Positions 20,836 through 34,430 of a stretch of 64,000 nucleotides of DNA are shown piece after piece. The stretch comes from Epinephelus fuscoguttatus (lineage: Eukaryota; Chordata; Actinopteri; Perciformes; Serranidae), in NCBI RefSeq assembly GCF_011397635.1, contig NC_064772.1, positions 15,887,035 through 15,951,034 of the forward strand, read 5' to 3'. How positions within the stretch are numbered: the stretch's first letter is position 1; each line of letters begins with the position of its first letter. The position numbers and the translations under genes are program-made. Below the pieces are notes generated by a model. That model was not told the origin of the DNA. It made no database searches and saw nothing but the letters and a program-made list of their open reading frames with translations.

Positions 20836-22170
20836 ATAAATCCCAGAGTATTAATCCCTGAAGGATAAATCACACACAAGACTTAAAATGTTATTTTTGA
20901 GGAGGCTTTATTGTCTTGTTGTCTATTAAATAGCGATGATGTGAAAGTGATGACCCTGACCATATATACTTCTGGACCCTGGGCCCCTAACTGGTCATTT
21001 GTTCCAAAGCTTCAGAGTAGATCATAATATACTACAGTCTTCACAATTTATTGTTACTTATCTGTGAAATACAAGTAAATAAAAGCTTTGTTTCCACTGA
21101 GGGAGATGGCTTCAGCTTACAAAAATAGACAGGAGATCTGCATCGCCGCAATGTGTAGTTACATTTCTGGGGAGGTGCACGTCAGGCTATGGTGCAGGGC
21201 ACAGTGTAGGCTCTATGTCGATGCAGTGCCTACGCTGTAGAAGTATAAATCCTGCATTACACTCAATGTCAGTTACTGCTGCACTGGTTAAAGGTCCAGT
21301 CAGGGGTGTAGCACCAAATTCTGGGCCCTGTGCATAAGCAGTCTCTGATTCTGACTCGAACTGGATGCACGTGTACTAAATATAAAGCATACATAACAAC
21401 AATGGCCCGACACCACGCCCATCTCTTCTTGTGTTGACGTTACTTACATATCCTTACGCCTTAGGCTGCATGCAATAGTACCATCATACTGTATTACACC
21501 GCCTTTCCTCTGTTGGTCCATGTCTCCAGTGTTACAGTACTTTAGTATTTTTTGGGAGTATCTGTACTGTATCTGTATCTTTACTTGAGTATTTTAATTT
21601 CTGTGAACTTTCACTTTTACTCCATCATTTCCTAAATAAAATGTATACTTTTACTCAATACCCTACATTGTCAGTACTTATGGCAAAATAGGGAAGAGAA
21701 GGAGGAAGGAAGAAGAGAGGGAGGGAAGGAAAAACTGGATCTGATCTTTGAATCCTTTAAATTGTGAAAAAAAAAATGTTTTTCTTCACTTGTACACTCC
21801 ATGTTCAAAGGTTTTAAGAAATGGACTTCATAATTCTCAAACTTCTAACTGCTTGCATTTTAATTAACAGCATTTACTTGTACGTTTACTTTCAATGATT
21901 GAGTACATTTAATGTCATAAAACTACCTTTGATACTAAAATACAGTCAGACCCTCTGACCTCACCAAGCCCACACTCAATATAAGACCCATCAGAGGGCA
22001 TTGCTGCTAAATAAAATACAAAACAATATCACATCCAACTATGTCATGCTTCTTACATTTTATGCTTCAGTATTAATAATCCTGTATTAACTCTGATCTG
22101 GACCATCTGAATAATAAGAACATTTTAATAGGATAAAGATTATATTTTCACTTAACCTTATGTAAGATTT
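20836..22170. other. Intergenic with a dispersed repeat
   Basis: The segment 21530-21950 contains the frequent teleost motif 'actttacttgagta'-like sequence near both ends and is probably a MITE remnant. A GA-rich patch lies near 21690-21730. No gene seen. Confidence 0.4.
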
Positions 22171-22358
22171 TGAAAACAGGATTGGTGTGAGCCACCATAA
22201 GAGCAAAGATTTAGTTTTTTTTTTCCTATGACACAACTCGTATTTCAACTCACTTTTCATTGTTTTGAATTCATCAAAAATGTGAAGTTGAGATGCAGAA
22301 ACATACTTTGATCACCACAAAGATGAGGAAAAAACTTTATGCTTTGTTAAAAATTGTT

Positions 22359-22364
22359 TTTATT
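22359..22364 (-). terminator. Polyadenylation signal of lectin copy C
   Basis: AATAAA on the minus strand, 70 nt past the stop codon, as in copies A and B. Confidence 0.6.
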
Positions 22365-22433
22365 TGATCCCAGATTACACAGCTGGCATGTTTTTCAAGT
22401 TGACTTCCAAACAAGACCTTCACATACATTTAA

Positions 22434-22933
22434 TTACTTCATGCCTTTGGATTTGGCAGAGTTCCAGATTTCATCACATTCCCTGTTCACCACCAGTTTG
22501 CCGTCATCGGTCAGTTGAAGACGGCACATGTTGCAGTCAGATTTGGCAGAGTTTGTGTGCCACCTGGGTTCATCACACTTGTTGTACATGACCAGGTTGC
22601 AGTCAGCCTGCATGCACAGGCGCTGAGCATCTGTTCCTTTGGTGTCAGACTCCCACACAGGCTTCCAGCCATAGATGACAAAGTTACCATCATCCTGCAG
22701 GCAGAAAAAAGAGACATTTTACTGGTATCAGAAAGTGCATTTCTAAAAACTTGCTCTTTTACTTTTGAATTTACTTTCAACACAGACCAGTACACATGGA
22801 TCATGCATCCTAATTGAGTGCACATATATTCTGAGTTACTCACCTGGAAAACAGCCTTAAACTCCCTGTTGTTGGATATCAGGTAGTCTCCCCTCCGGAG
22901 CTCATCATTTCTGGACAAGAAGTTCCTGCTCAT
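22434..22933 (-). CDS. B-type mannose-binding lectin, copy C
   Basis: Exons 22844-22933 (30 codons from ATG) and 22434-22694 (86 codons plus TAA) give 116 aa. Splice phase and sites are as in copy B. Motifs QDDGNFVIY and QADCNLVMY are intact and the third is QLTDDGKLVV. It differs from copy B at a handful of residues (for example Lys8 to Arg, Gly to Arg near residue 23, Thr-Ser-Leu to Lys-Pro-Val near residue 41). The conserved start, TATA box, untranslated first exon and polyadenylation signal all suggest an expressed gene. Role inferred as for copy B: mannose-glycan binding at mucosal surfaces. Confidence 0.92.
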
Positions 22934-23207
22934 GATTCTGCAACAAAAAAATCAAGCCTGTGATATATCCATTTAACAACTAAAAATGCATTGAAAAAAT
23001 GTTTTGCCATTTCTTTTTTTTAACTAAACAGTATTTATTTGTTACCTTACATTAGTTTATACCCACAGTTAGTCTTATGCACTTATAAACCTAATTGCAA
23101 CAGCAGAGATTTAACAGTAAACTGCAATAACTTCTTCATGCATTTAAGTGCTCTTGCACAGAAATCCATCCATCAGTAAAAAAGAAAAAAAAGTATAGAA
23201 TACTTAC

Positions 23208-23258
23208 AGGATTGAATTTCCCACCCAAGTCAGACTGCAAGCAGAGGAAGAGGAGAGG
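23208..23258 (-). other. 5' untranslated exon of lectin copy C
   Basis: It ends at a GTAAGT donor (23202-23207) and is homologous to 12359-12410. The 5' end is inferred from the TATA position. Confidence 0.6.
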
Positions 23259-23283
23259 AGGGCAAGATGTAAAATTCACTCCA

Positions 23284-23292
23284 TTTTATATA
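23284..23292 (-). promoter_or_regulatory. TATA box of lectin copy C
   Basis: TATATAAAA on the minus strand, at the same offset from the untranslated exon as in copy B. Confidence 0.6.
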
Positions 23293-23699
23293 CAAAGCTA
23301 GGGGTGGAGAGAGAGAGACAGGGGGACAAAGGGGTGTGCGCCATGCCCCTCTTTTTCTAATGAGAACTGAATGTTCCTGAACCAGATGAACTGCTTGAAT
23401 CCCCCCGAAACTACGCAACCCTGTAACCATGCAGGGTTCTTGTGACTTAAGCATGATCTTTGGAGGGTGACATGATGGACAAAGGGACTGTCTTGAAAGG
23501 GTTAGCTACTGGTGCTGATATGCAGAGGAAAGTGCTCCAGGAGCTTTACTCATCTGTGATAATCATCAGTCATTTTCATCACCCAAGAGATGTGAAGAGC
23601 ATGCATGAGCTTGATGTAAAGGGTGTCATAATTACAGACCAGGAAGGATGTAACCTGACAAGTGCAAAAGCCTTTTACTCACTTTACCAAATCCATTGA

Positions 23700-25230
23700 A
23701 ATCAGAGCAGGCATGCTATTTGATTATCCTTTACATTTTATCCAACCAGGCAACAGCTGTTTAGGGGGAGGAGTGATTATGTAACAGAGAGGGTTTTTTC
23801 TTCGTCTTTCTTTTACATTACAAAAAGGCCCTTATTGACTCCCTCTACTTCCCACGCTCTGTGCATGGAGTAAAGTACAATATGTACTATGTTGCATCCA
23901 AGTTCCTATCCAGGCTGCACACAGCAGACTATGTGTAGGAGCTGTATTATATGTGCTGAAACCAAGAAACCAACCAGATGCAGGTCACTTTTTGGACAGT
24001 GGTGGAGGAAGCACTCACATCTTTTACTCAAGTAAAAATAGACACACCACAGTCTAAAAATACTGGTACAAGCAAAAGTCCTGAATTGAAAACTTACTTC
24101 AGTGAAAATACAAAAATATTATCAGCAAAATGTGCTTCAAGTATCAAAGTATCCCACATAAGCCTGACATCTATTTACCGGGAACTAACCTTGCAAAGCA
24201 CTATCCAGCAACCCACCATCTGACACACTGTGAGCATGGACACTGACACATTTGTCAACAGCCACAGAGATGTAAATGAGGTGGACTTGGCAGGGATGGA
24301 GGGCCGCTGTCAGAGGGTGCCACAGCAAGTGAAAACACCGTAGGTTCGTTGATTTGGTTGCATTAGAGGGAAAAAATTACACTTGGTTACATTTTAGTTT
24401 TGTTTCCTGTTCACACTGACATTTCACCAACAAACCAAGAGCAGTAAAAATGAACCGACTGACAGGTAACTTGTTAACTGAACAGTTTGGGCCTTTGTCA
24501 TCCTGCATCATCAGGACCCACGTGTGGAAATCAAATTCCAGTGACTGACCGACGTTTATGCAGCAGCACTTTAATGCTTCTTAAGTGTTTCTATTTATAT
24601 TCTTTGGTTTCACAAAGAGCTCATAGAGAAATATCTGACTGCAAGCATTTTAGGAGGCTATTATTAGACTGCATATCAATTGCATTTTATGAATAATGAC
24701 TAACACAGAGACGGGATGGAAAGAAGGGGTATGGTACAGTAATGACTCGGGGCTTAATACTGTGGGATCACTGTCACGTGCTTTTTAACGGACAGACAAA
24801 GTACACAGAGTCAGATACAATGATGGCAGTCTTAACAGCTTTTTAATCAGGGGAAATACCCACACTGATATGCATATGTGTTACCATGGTTACATGTATG
24901 CATTAGCATACATACTGTAGGTTATAGGATATACATGGCCTTTATCAGGATCAATTATGGGATCAAGGACAGACTTCACAATCAGCAGTTGGACTGATCA
25001 CTGGTTTAGCTGTTGAAATCCTGCTAAAATCACGTACTGTATCTGCCATCATAAAATCCTGTGGTTGGTACGTTTGCTTACACCACAAACAAACTGTACC
25101 AGAATCCGTTTGAAAGCAACCTTCCCATGTAATAAATCTACCATTTTGTTTTGTTCTCACAGTAATTAGTATCTAGTTCCTAAAATGTTTAGGCAGAGGG
25201 TAATTGCTCGAGCTCTAATTATGGGTGAAA
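23700..25230. other. Intergenic with a dispersed repeat
   Basis: 23995-24165 carries the common teleost repeat beginning 'gtggtggaggaagcactcac' and containing 'attatcagcaaaatgtgctt'. The rest is AT-rich and without recognisable genes. Confidence 0.45.
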
Positions 25231-25239
25231 GGCTGTCAG

Positions 25240-25430
25240 TAAATAATTTGTTGGGTACAGGGAAACAGAGATCTGTGTGGGTACATGAAACCCTAAAAAA
25301 GAGGGTGGATCACAGGGAGTACCACCAGCATGGTCCAGGAGCTTCGCCTCCATGATGGTCGCTTCCTGGCATATTTTAGGATGACTCAGGGGGAGTTTTA
25401 CAACCTGCTATCGTTGGACTGTATAGCTCT
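25240..25430 (+). mobile_element. PIF/Harbinger-like transposase fragment
   Basis: The plus strand reads, with one frameshift, RSVWVHETLKKRVDHREYH then VQELRLHDGRFLAYFRMTQG, like the N-terminal part of Harbinger/HARBI1-type nucleases (W-V-H, E-Y-H, L-V-x-E-L-R, then F-x-x-Y-F-R-M). The frame breaks soon after. It is a pseudogene-like remnant rather than a host HARBI1 gene. Confidence 0.55.
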
Positions 25431-27430
25431 GGGTATCCAGCAACTGCTACCACCAGTTTTTCCTCCATTGTTTACCTACTGTAAACTGTTGATGTCGCCA
25501 CCACCACAGAAGGCCGGCTCTCAAATCATTCGACTGGTCAATGGGAAAAAAAGATGATGAAAAAAGAGATGACTTGGGGTGGTTTTTCGCTGAGTGGAAG
25601 TTTTTTCAACTTGAGTTCAGAGCACTCCAGCAAAACCACCAGGCGAGGTGTGTAGCAACGCAAAAAAAAAACAAAAAAAAAAAACGCCGCTGGGTTCTTC
25701 ACAAGCAGAATCATGGCTTGAGTCGAGCTGAAACAGGCCACTTCACACCGCTGCAGCTTTTCTCTGCAACATTCTAAAACAGTTTTGTTTCATTGCAATG
25801 TTTGGTCTGAACTTGGCTTAACAGCAAGTCAATACAGCAAGTATTTTCTGAAAGTTACAAACACAACCTTAAAGTAAAAGAGCTGAGTAATTCCTCCCCG
25901 ATTGCTTACATGTAGTTGCAACCCATTCTCATCCCAACTCCTCAAATATTGCAGCTTTGTCAGTGGACTTTTACGTCTACATGTGATGCGCTAGCTACTC
26001 CTACGGCATCTGTTGTTGACGTCCTGGGATGGCATGTCAATTTACGCTTGTTACATGCATTATGTCGTTTCAAATACACTTCTGTTTTCACAGAAAATGC
26101 GAATGTGACAATGCACAAAGTCTTTTTTAAAATAAACTTACAACGTCAGTAAAACACCTCGTATTTACGTTTAATTACTTGTGCAACAAAAGCACAAGGT
26201 TGGGTTGAGAAAATAACATCATGGTTCGGCTCAGCGTTGACACAGGAAGCAAGCAGAGGGCTCCTGGGAGAAAGTCTGGGGTTTGTTGGACCCATTCACC
26301 TCCCCTCTCGCCCACCGTATAGGGACTTTCCAGCTTGTAATACATCATTGTTGCTGGTGGCATTACAAACTGATGCCATCCAGTGGTTTACAAAACAAGG
26401 CCGTCTGGCAGCATATCGTCCCTAACAAAGCAATGGTATTAGACAAGGTGAGAATAAGAACAGGCTGGTGGTCATACTGAAGTCAGTTAACAGACACAAC
26501 ATGGTAAACATGTACGTTTTTCTCACGTTAACATTTTTATGTGATGCACTCTGTCGCAGTAACTTGTAACACTGCTCAGCAATGGATACAATTGTGAAGC
26601 TTTGTGCTTTCAAATCATTTATAATTCATTAAAGTTTGAGTGAAGATTCAGTCAGGTGGTATCCCAACTAAGGTATAAAAAAAATGAAATAAAGAACTCT
26701 CTGGCTGCTGCTCGTTCAGATGCTACTGCTTAAAAAAAGCCACGTTGTCACAGCTGGCTTTACAGTGGAAAATAACTGACAGGCTCACACTTCCTGTGTC
26801 CAACTGCCAAGTACTGTATGTACAGACACTATAAATGAATGTGTATGTTAGTTATGATAAAATTAGTCAGCACTGCAGTGTCAGCTAATTTCATGTCTTC
26901 TGTGTGTTTGTCTGATGTTGAGGAGTGCTTTTGTGGTATGGTCTTTGATGCATGGACTGTGCGACTGTCACATGCCTGCAAGTGCTGAATGTGAATGAGT
27001 GTGGTTGTGGGGGAAGGAGGAAGAGGAGGGAGGCTGATATCCATGAGGAGGAATTCAGCCTATAGCGCATCAGGATCTATAGCGAGTCTGCAAACAACAA
27101 GGATAAATACCAGCACATTTTTCTTCTTCTGTTTTTTATTACATAAGGTTACATCTGGCATACAGGGACTTTAGGAGCAAAGAGGGAAGTCATTTATCGC
27201 AGCAGAGAGGAGCTTAAAGTGAATCACCAGCATTAAAGGCAAACATATCAAACATACAACGTTTTAAATGGTGCTTTTGTATTTTTATTTTATAGTGAAA
27301 CCTGGATGAGAAATCTTTAGGAAATGATAGTGACATGTGGCACATCAAAGCAATGTCACTGCAGTGGAATAAGCATGCAACAGCATTACAGATCATTTGC
27401 ATACTGTCTTATGACAGTCATTTTTTGAAT
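25431..27430. other. Intergenic, no gene recognised
   Basis: AT-rich with an A run near 25660-25685. The segment around 26740-26800 faintly resembles the duplicated block at 8800-8860. Open frames are short and unsupported. Region 27100-27437 probably includes the 3' UTR of the first chemerin gene, with several AATAAA-like signals on the minus strand. Confidence 0.4.
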
Positions 27431-27437
27431 ATATATC

Positions 27438-30400
27438 TTAGCCAGTAGACACAGCCAGAAGCGTAGGAGCTCCACTGTTGTAAGTCATTTTTTTGCAGTG
27501 CTCTGTCCTGGTTGTCCTCATTTCCTGAAACAAGAGAGTAAACACGTTAAGATATCTATTCAGACATCATTTATGTGCAGGAAGCAACACATGCACTGCA
27601 CCATTTTTCCCCTGTGCTGCCAGTTCAGTCTAAGTTTCAGGTGTGTTGTGCTTGGTTGTGCTAGTACCGGCTAATGTAGACTTGAGTCAGTGGCATCAAG
27701 CAGAGATGGTGAGCAAGCTACACGGGTCTGGTCTTTTCTATAACTCCACACACAGTTGTTTTTGTGTTAGAACTTGTCCTCTGAAACAACCGATGCTGAC
27801 TGAAGGGAAATCACTTAAGGCAATTTCTCAGGCTCCCTGTAGAGCTACAAAAGGTTTTATACAACTTTTTTAAGAGTACAAGTAGCTGGAAACAAGCTCA
27901 GACACGAAGTATTGGGTGAAGTATTGGATATCAGGCTGACACTGAGCCATACAGATGGATCGGTTACCAATCATTGTAGGTGTTCTTTGATTTAATGCAA
28001 AGTGCGATTGGCCCGCTGCCGCAGTGGCTACAGTCATACAGTCTGTGGTGTGGTGAAGTCAAGTGTGGTGTATTTGATGGAGCTGTTTGTACAGTTATTT
28101 GATAATTATTTTAACATTTTAAAAATCATTTGGATAAGATGGAGTGATGGTGGCATTTTACGCAGCTTCTTCAGTTCTTGTGACAGGTATCAAATTAAGT
28201 AGAAAAAATGAAGTGCTCTATTGGCATTGGTATCACTTAGACGTAGACCACATAGCTTAGGGAGCTAAGATCAAACTGATGTTTGGAGGTATTTCAAACT
28301 TACAACAGTGATATCAGATCAGTACTCGTTATTGGCCGATACCCAAAGCCCGCCATTTTATCAGTATTGGGACTGAAAAGATTTCATTTTTTATAAAAAA
28401 AAAAAAACTCATATGGGGCTTTATTTTGTATATCTCAAAAAGCTAAAAGCTGAAAAGCTCCAGTGTTTTACACAGAAACCCCAGACAGCCAACAACAACA
28501 CAGGACATGAACAATACCTGCGTGAGTCTCGGTTTCTGGATACAGTGCACGTAAGGACTGGGAGGGGCCTCTATCTCATCTCCTGCTGTTTTGTAGCAAA
28601 CTGCGCAGTCCATAAGTGGCTGTGAAGTCATTAAAAAAAAATGTAAGAAAGCATGGCAATGCTGTACATAGATTTGAAATAAATGTCTCTCCTTTTGAAA
28701 TTCACTCACCCTGTCATTCCTGAAGGGGCATGTCTGAGGGTCTGAGCGAGCCGTCCCTTTGGCACACCTGGTGGGTTTCAGGTGGAAGTGGTGGTAGAGG
28801 TATCTCACACCGAATCCAGACTGCAAGAGAGCAGACGGTCATTTTTATACAAGCTGCAAATCTTTTCAGAGACATATTTTAGTGTACTGTTTAGCTGTAA
28901 AATGAGAAAATTTTCATAGACTGTTTTTAACATGATGGCCAGGACTCTCTTGTAAAGGAGATTAATCTGAATGAGGCTTTTCCCCAGTTAAATCATTTCT
29001 AAATAAAAAAATAAATGTGTTTCTGAAAACATCTGAGGCAAGACATAGACAATGCAGTAACAGCATCTTGATTCACATTTGATCAGCGTCGCCTAGTTTG
29101 ACAGTTTGACCGCAGATCATGAGCAGTGATTAACAGCTGCGTTGGAGACTCTGTGACTCTGATTGGTCATTTTTGTTCATGCACAGTGGATTCTTGTAAA
29201 TGTCATCAGAGGCACAACAAGGAAGAAGAAGAAGAACATAATTATCTGTCTCATGGGCTACTGTCAGGATATACAGTTTCATGAAAACAAAAAAACCCTT
29301 ACTTTTTTAGCCTTTAATATATAGGACAGACAAGTGTGAAGGGGGGAGAGAGAGAGGGAGTGACATGCAGCAAAGGGCCACAGGCTGGAGTCGAACCAGG
29401 GCCGCTGCGGCAACAGCCTTGTACATGGGGCGCCTGCTCTACCACTAAGCCACTGGCGTCCCACCAGCTATGGTTTTTAATCTGCACCAAGAAAGGTCTA
29501 ATCTAAATATTCTCAAAGGTCCAGTGTGTAGCATTTAGTAGCATCTAGTGGTGAGGCTGCGGAACTGAAACATTTTCTGTGTGCTATCTGTGTAGGAGAA
29601 CTACGGTGGCCAATGCACAGATGCGAAAATGCAAAAATACAAAAATGCGAATGGCCCTATCTCGAGCCAGTGTTTGGTTTGTCTGTTCAAGGCTACCGTA
29701 GAAACATGGTGGACTCAGTGGAAGAGGACCCACTCTGTATGTAGATATTAAAAGCTCATTCTAAGGAAACAAAAACACAATGATTCTTAAGTTCAGGTGC
29801 CAATAGACGCCCCTAAATCCTACACACTGGACCTTTAAGTCGTATCAGTTTAAAACATAAAAAGGGGGTGAAATCATTAAACTTGCCATCTTTTGTGCTT
29901 TGCGTCATATGAACCACAAAATTCATTACCATAAAAACTGAGACACATTTTGGCCAGGAAAGTTATGCAGAGTGTACCTCTAATTCCTGTCATAATGACT
30001 ACTAGCGTTGTTGCTATGTCACTGTAAGGCATTTACTGGACCAAGTGATGATCGGGAGATCATCAAAGATATTAGGATTCATCCTCAGAGGATCACCAAT
30101 GGCTGTACCAAAATTCACGGCAATCCACGCAGTAATTGTTTGTGTTGTCTTACTGTGAACTTAAATGTTGGACTGCTCAGCTAGAGGCTGTGATATAGCA
30201 GGTTTCTCACTGTACAGTTGGCCTCAATAAATCTATTCATCCATTATCCAATAGATGTGAAATCCCTATTCTAGGTTCACTTCATAGGCTTTGTATGGTT
30301 TTGCTTTAAAAGATAAAGCAAAAAATATTTTCTTAGAAGTCAACAACTCTCATGACTCTTTGGTCCACTGTCAAAGCCTCGGATGAAAAAGACTTTCTAA

Positions 30401-31420
30401 AAAAAAAAAAATAAGAATGATGGGCATCTTATTGACAGCAAGTCACCAGATTTCTGTGTAATGAAATTAAATACTTGAAGTGCCTCTCCCTGTTGTTTAG
30501 ATCCAAGGTGCCAGACAGCAGCAGAGCGTCATGGTGCCTGGTTTCAGTTCTTGACAGTTTAAACTTTGGATATCACGTCATATTTTTCTTAACTACTTAA
30601 TAACTGACAATCTTGTGGGAGCTGAGTATTGCTGATTTTCAGGTGTCTCATATTTCAAGAAATGAAATCATAAAAAAAGTCCATGAACGCTGCCAAATCA
30701 CGCTATTGAACTCGACGTATCAACTTGGATGGATGGTGGGAATGTTAATACCTTTTCCTGTAATCTATACTTCTGATGAATCCAACATTCCTGCAAAGAC
30801 ACGCCTTATCTTTTGTCAAAACCAAACGCCTGCTGAAAACATGTCGCAGTTTGAAGAGTCACAGACCACTTGACTTGAAGCAGTTGTGTGAACAAGTATG
30901 AGCCAGAATTCCCTGAGGGCAGAGAGTGCCAAACCCTTAATGCAGATCCAAGAAATAAAGGGCACTGAAACCAGGGCAAACCTGAAACAGAACTTCGCTC
31001 ATTTTCCTCACTTATTAAGATTATAATTAAACTTTTGGCTGTTTAAAAATAATTCAGTATTTTCATTTCCTCCTGAGGACTTTTGAGGAGAACATTTGCA
31101 ATGTTATCACTCCCCATTAATGTTCAAGGAAGCTGATATAAATGTTCTAACATACGAACTTTAATAAACAGAGGTATCCACATTAATTCTTAAAGAACTG
31201 ATAACACAATCGCAATCTCAAGGTTTACCTCAATATCTGACTTCTCCAGGCTTCTCAAGAAGCGAAAATGGTGGTGCACTCCAGCATGGGTGTTGAGTTG
31301 CTCTAATGCCAAATCCACTCCCTTCTTGTAATAATTAGGAAGCCCATCATAGGAATCCTGGGCCTCAGCAGCGTACAGAACAGCTCCAGCACAAACCAGC
31401 AACAGCAACCCAGCAGCCAT
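27438..31420 (-). CDS. rarres2: Chemerin (retinoic acid receptor responder 2), copy 1
   Basis: Four exons: 31229-31420 (64 codons from ATG), 28710-28820 (37), 28518-28619 (34), 27438-27524 (28 plus TAA), all phase 0 with GT-AG sites, total 163 aa. Chemerin is a secreted cystatin-fold chemoattractant/adipokine acting on CMKLR1-type receptors. Residues 1-20 form a signal peptide (hydrophobic LLLLVCAGAVLY). The core KKGVDLALEQLNTHAGVHHH and the later HFHLKPTRC, CPFRNDR, DCAVCYKT and YVHCI segments match the family, and six cysteines are present after the signal peptide, as in mammalian chemerin. The C terminus ends TLLAVSTG and lacks the YFPGQFAFS active tail of mammals. Intron 1 (2.4 kb) holds a SINE and a MITE. 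A paralogue lies 3 kb upstream in the same orientation. Confidence 0.88.
29296..29463 (-). mobile_element. tRNA-derived SINE in chemerin intron 1
   Basis: Same family as 5374-5556, in minus orientation. The tRNA-like head (TGGCTTAGTGGTAGAGC and GGTTCGACTCC forms) lies at the right end. I could not find a clean target duplication. Confidence 0.8.
29513..29838. mobile_element. TTAA-type MITE in chemerin intron 1
   Basis: Inverted termini of about 22 bp with one mismatch: AAAGGTCCAGTGTGTAGCAT at the left, ATCCTACACACTGGACCTTT at the right. TTAA follows at the right and a degenerate TCAA stands at the left. No coding capacity. Right-end fragments of the family occur at 8581-8746 and 51835-52055. 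Confidence 0.8.
30055..30160 (+). repeat. Dispersed teleost repeat fragment
   Basis: Contains the frequent motif 'catcctcagaggatcaccaa' followed by 'accaaaattcacggcaatcc', typical of a widespread fish repeat. No coding potential. Confidence 0.4.
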
Positions 31421-31439
31421 CTTCCTCTGAGTGTGTGAA

Positions 31440-32331
31440 GAGAATAACTTGGCTCAGAGGGGTGAGCTCCCTCCTCTCCGCGGGATCAATACTCACAGGC
31501 AAAACAAGTCCTATTATGGCTGTATGAGTAACACACAAAACGAAACATGCTGACCATCAGCAGGCCTGCTGCTTCTGCTTTTTATCTCCAAGTTCCCGTA
31601 ACACCCTGGGGTGCACAGTGGGAAGTTTACGCAAAAGATACTACTTGCCAAAAGTGGAATTACACTCACATCCTTGAAGATGGATTAGTAATCCAAGTTC
31701 TGGAAACAAGCCCAACATGGCCTGAAAAGCTTTGGCTCCAGGACAAAATCTAAAGGTCAACGGTGATCAGTGGGTGAATGAACTGCTTTGGCTCTGCTCC
31801 AGTGGCTCCCTTGTTGTTGCAATAAGAGGAAAGCAGGTCACGTAGAAGAAATGTAGAGTTTTCTTTGAATACACAAACAGGGTGGTAAATGAAACTGTTT
31901 ATTCTAAAATGAAACTGACTGAGCAGTGAGTAGACTGACTCATCACCATCTCTGAGTCACACACAATCAGAGTTCTCATCTTAATTTCTTTTTCTACTGT
32001 TGCAGCCTGTTGATCTGGATCTAGTTTGACCTACTTGGTACACAATTCAGTAGTTTACGATTAGTTCCCAATCTAGAGGTTGGGCCCCTCTGAAGGGTCA
32101 CAGCAGTAGGTGATTTAAGGGGGGACAAGGGGGGGGGCCCATTCCCCTTGTTAGCAAAATGACCAAACTGCAACCCCCTTGTTAAAGTGCAATTTATACC
32201 AAGCTGTTCACAGGGCCAATGAAAATGAATATTCCACTTATACTGAAGTGTATTGTATCACACTAACACAATCCTCAAACTGTAATTTGTAATCTTACTT
32301 CCCTCTCATATTTTCATTTTTATATACTTTT

Positions 32332-32411
<80 letters not shown>

Positions 32412-34430
32412 ACCATTTCACTATTTATTTATTTTCAATCCCCACTTTTGGGGCGGGGTGGACTACATGTGTGTTAAACATTCAGCGGTTGTACAGACAT
32501 GTTGTTCTGGTATTCCAAGAATATTCCCATGTACGTGCAACCATGCATATTCCCATTTACGTGCCCTAACATGTTGTTTATCACGTCAAAAAATAAAAAA
32601 GTGGAATGGGTGAGGCTGCTTGTGCCATTTTACTTCTTCGCATCAAAATAGGCCTTTTTTTCCACTGATGATGAACTTGTTTGAACGTGTAAACACAGCC
32701 TCGCTCTTTCATTCCTTTAATCAAGCATCTTCTTGAAAAGGTCAACTTTGCAATATTTGCACATATCCCAAAACCTTTTGATATCCAAGTCTTTCATAAA
32801 AGTAGGTGTGTTTCTCCTTCCGATCAGAAATGTTTCTTTTGAGCATCTCTACCCCGCATGACATCCTGAACCGACATTGCATTCAACCAATCACAATCCT
32901 CTGACATCATCAGTGTGCTACTCCTGTGCTTGTTTCGGAATTCTTTTGTTGTTGTTCTTCTTCTTCTACAATTAAACAAAATCCTCAGTAACACTGAACA
33001 AAAATCTTGTAGGCTACTACAGGGTTAGCGCATTAGCTTGCTAACTAGGTTGGTGATGCTAATGAGTAAACCTGCCACTAGATGAGCATATTAGTGAGCT
33101 AGCTTTCTAAGTAGTTATGCAATGCGAACAAGTAAGCTCCGAAGAAGCACAAAGGAATTTTTAGAGAAGCACAGCAGCAGCACACCAGTGATGTCATAGG
33201 GTTGTGATTGGTTGATTGCAGTGTTGGTTCTGGAACGCGATGTGGAATGTTGATCCAGGAGCATGTCCCACTTGGCAAAATCATGTTGTGCTCTCTACCC
33301 CAGCCTTTACAAATGTTGGATAGTTGGTGTTTGTACAACGTATCCATGACAGCGCACAGAGCCGACTGTAAAGAGGCATGTGTAACAGGGTAGACTGTAT
33401 CAGCACCTTCAGCTTACCTGTAGTCCAGTGGCACTGATTGGGTGTGGGTTGTGTGTGCAGTGGTGTTGTCTGTGAGTGTGTTGGTGGAAGGACGTCTCTT
33501 GCTGTGAGTCACTGGCTGTGTGGCAGTTACTGATTGAGGACAGGTGTGATTCAGGTGCTTCACTGCTCTCTGTCTCATTCTCTGTGTGCTTTTAAAATGC
33601 AGGCCAAGGTCTCCCCGACATGCTGCAGCCTTAAGGCCGAGTTGCACCTCCAGAAAGGCCGAAGAGTCATGGCATAGTGTGTGGCAGCAGTCTGAAGTCA
33701 GCCATTAAGTAACGGTTACGTGTGACAATAAAGGACAACTACAGGAGCAACCAGCATGCGGCCTGCTCACTTCCTCCCCCTCAGCGAGTAAAACACACAT
33801 TCCCCAGCCCCTTTGCAACCAAAGAACTGACCATCCCCCCAAGCATTACATTAACTCTGATTTTAATATATATGTAAATAATAAAATTGTGTTTTAACCC
33901 TTTTTAGCATTGTGTTGTCTTTTGCCCTTACATGACTGGGTGTCAAATCGTGACTCTGCAGACCCACTGCAAGTATTGCAGTAGGGGTGCTACACATGTA
34001 AATGTAGTCATTGTTGGTTCTGGTCTTTCTACAGGTTTGGTAACAATAGGAACAATATAGATTATTGCCAACTTCATCCCTTAATACACTTTGATTCAAA
34101 TTTGGTCAAAGTGGCTCATCCTACTAATAGTGTACACACTGAAAAAAACATTTTGATTGTTCACAAATTAAACTTTATTGACAGTTTTAAACAAAGTCAG
34201 CATTCTAACATATTTGCATAGAGGTGAACACTTAACTGCTGAAGATATGACACCAAAATCTCCCTCAAAAGTAAAACAAAATACTACAGAAAGAAAGCTT
34301 ATGAGGTTGTGCATATGTACGACAGTGTAGCAATCAATTATTAGTATAAAAAAAAATAAAGATAGCTTAAAAAAGCACACAGAAACCCTGAAAGGTGTCA
34401 CAACAGATCCTAAATGAGTCATCCAATTAT
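31440..34430. other. Spacer between the two chemerin genes
   Basis: This spacer holds the upstream region of copy 1, a tetranucleotide microsatellite and the presumed 3' UTR of copy 2 (AATAAA-like signals near 34330 on the minus strand). No further gene is recognised. Confidence 0.45.
32333..32412 (+). repeat. (TATC)n microsatellite
   Basis: About 20 uninterrupted TATC/TCTA units. Confidence 0.97.

Noticed and set aside
25330-25557. Functional HARBI1-like host gene
   Set aside because: Only a short N-terminal stretch is recognisable, it needs a frameshift, and no catalytic domain follows.
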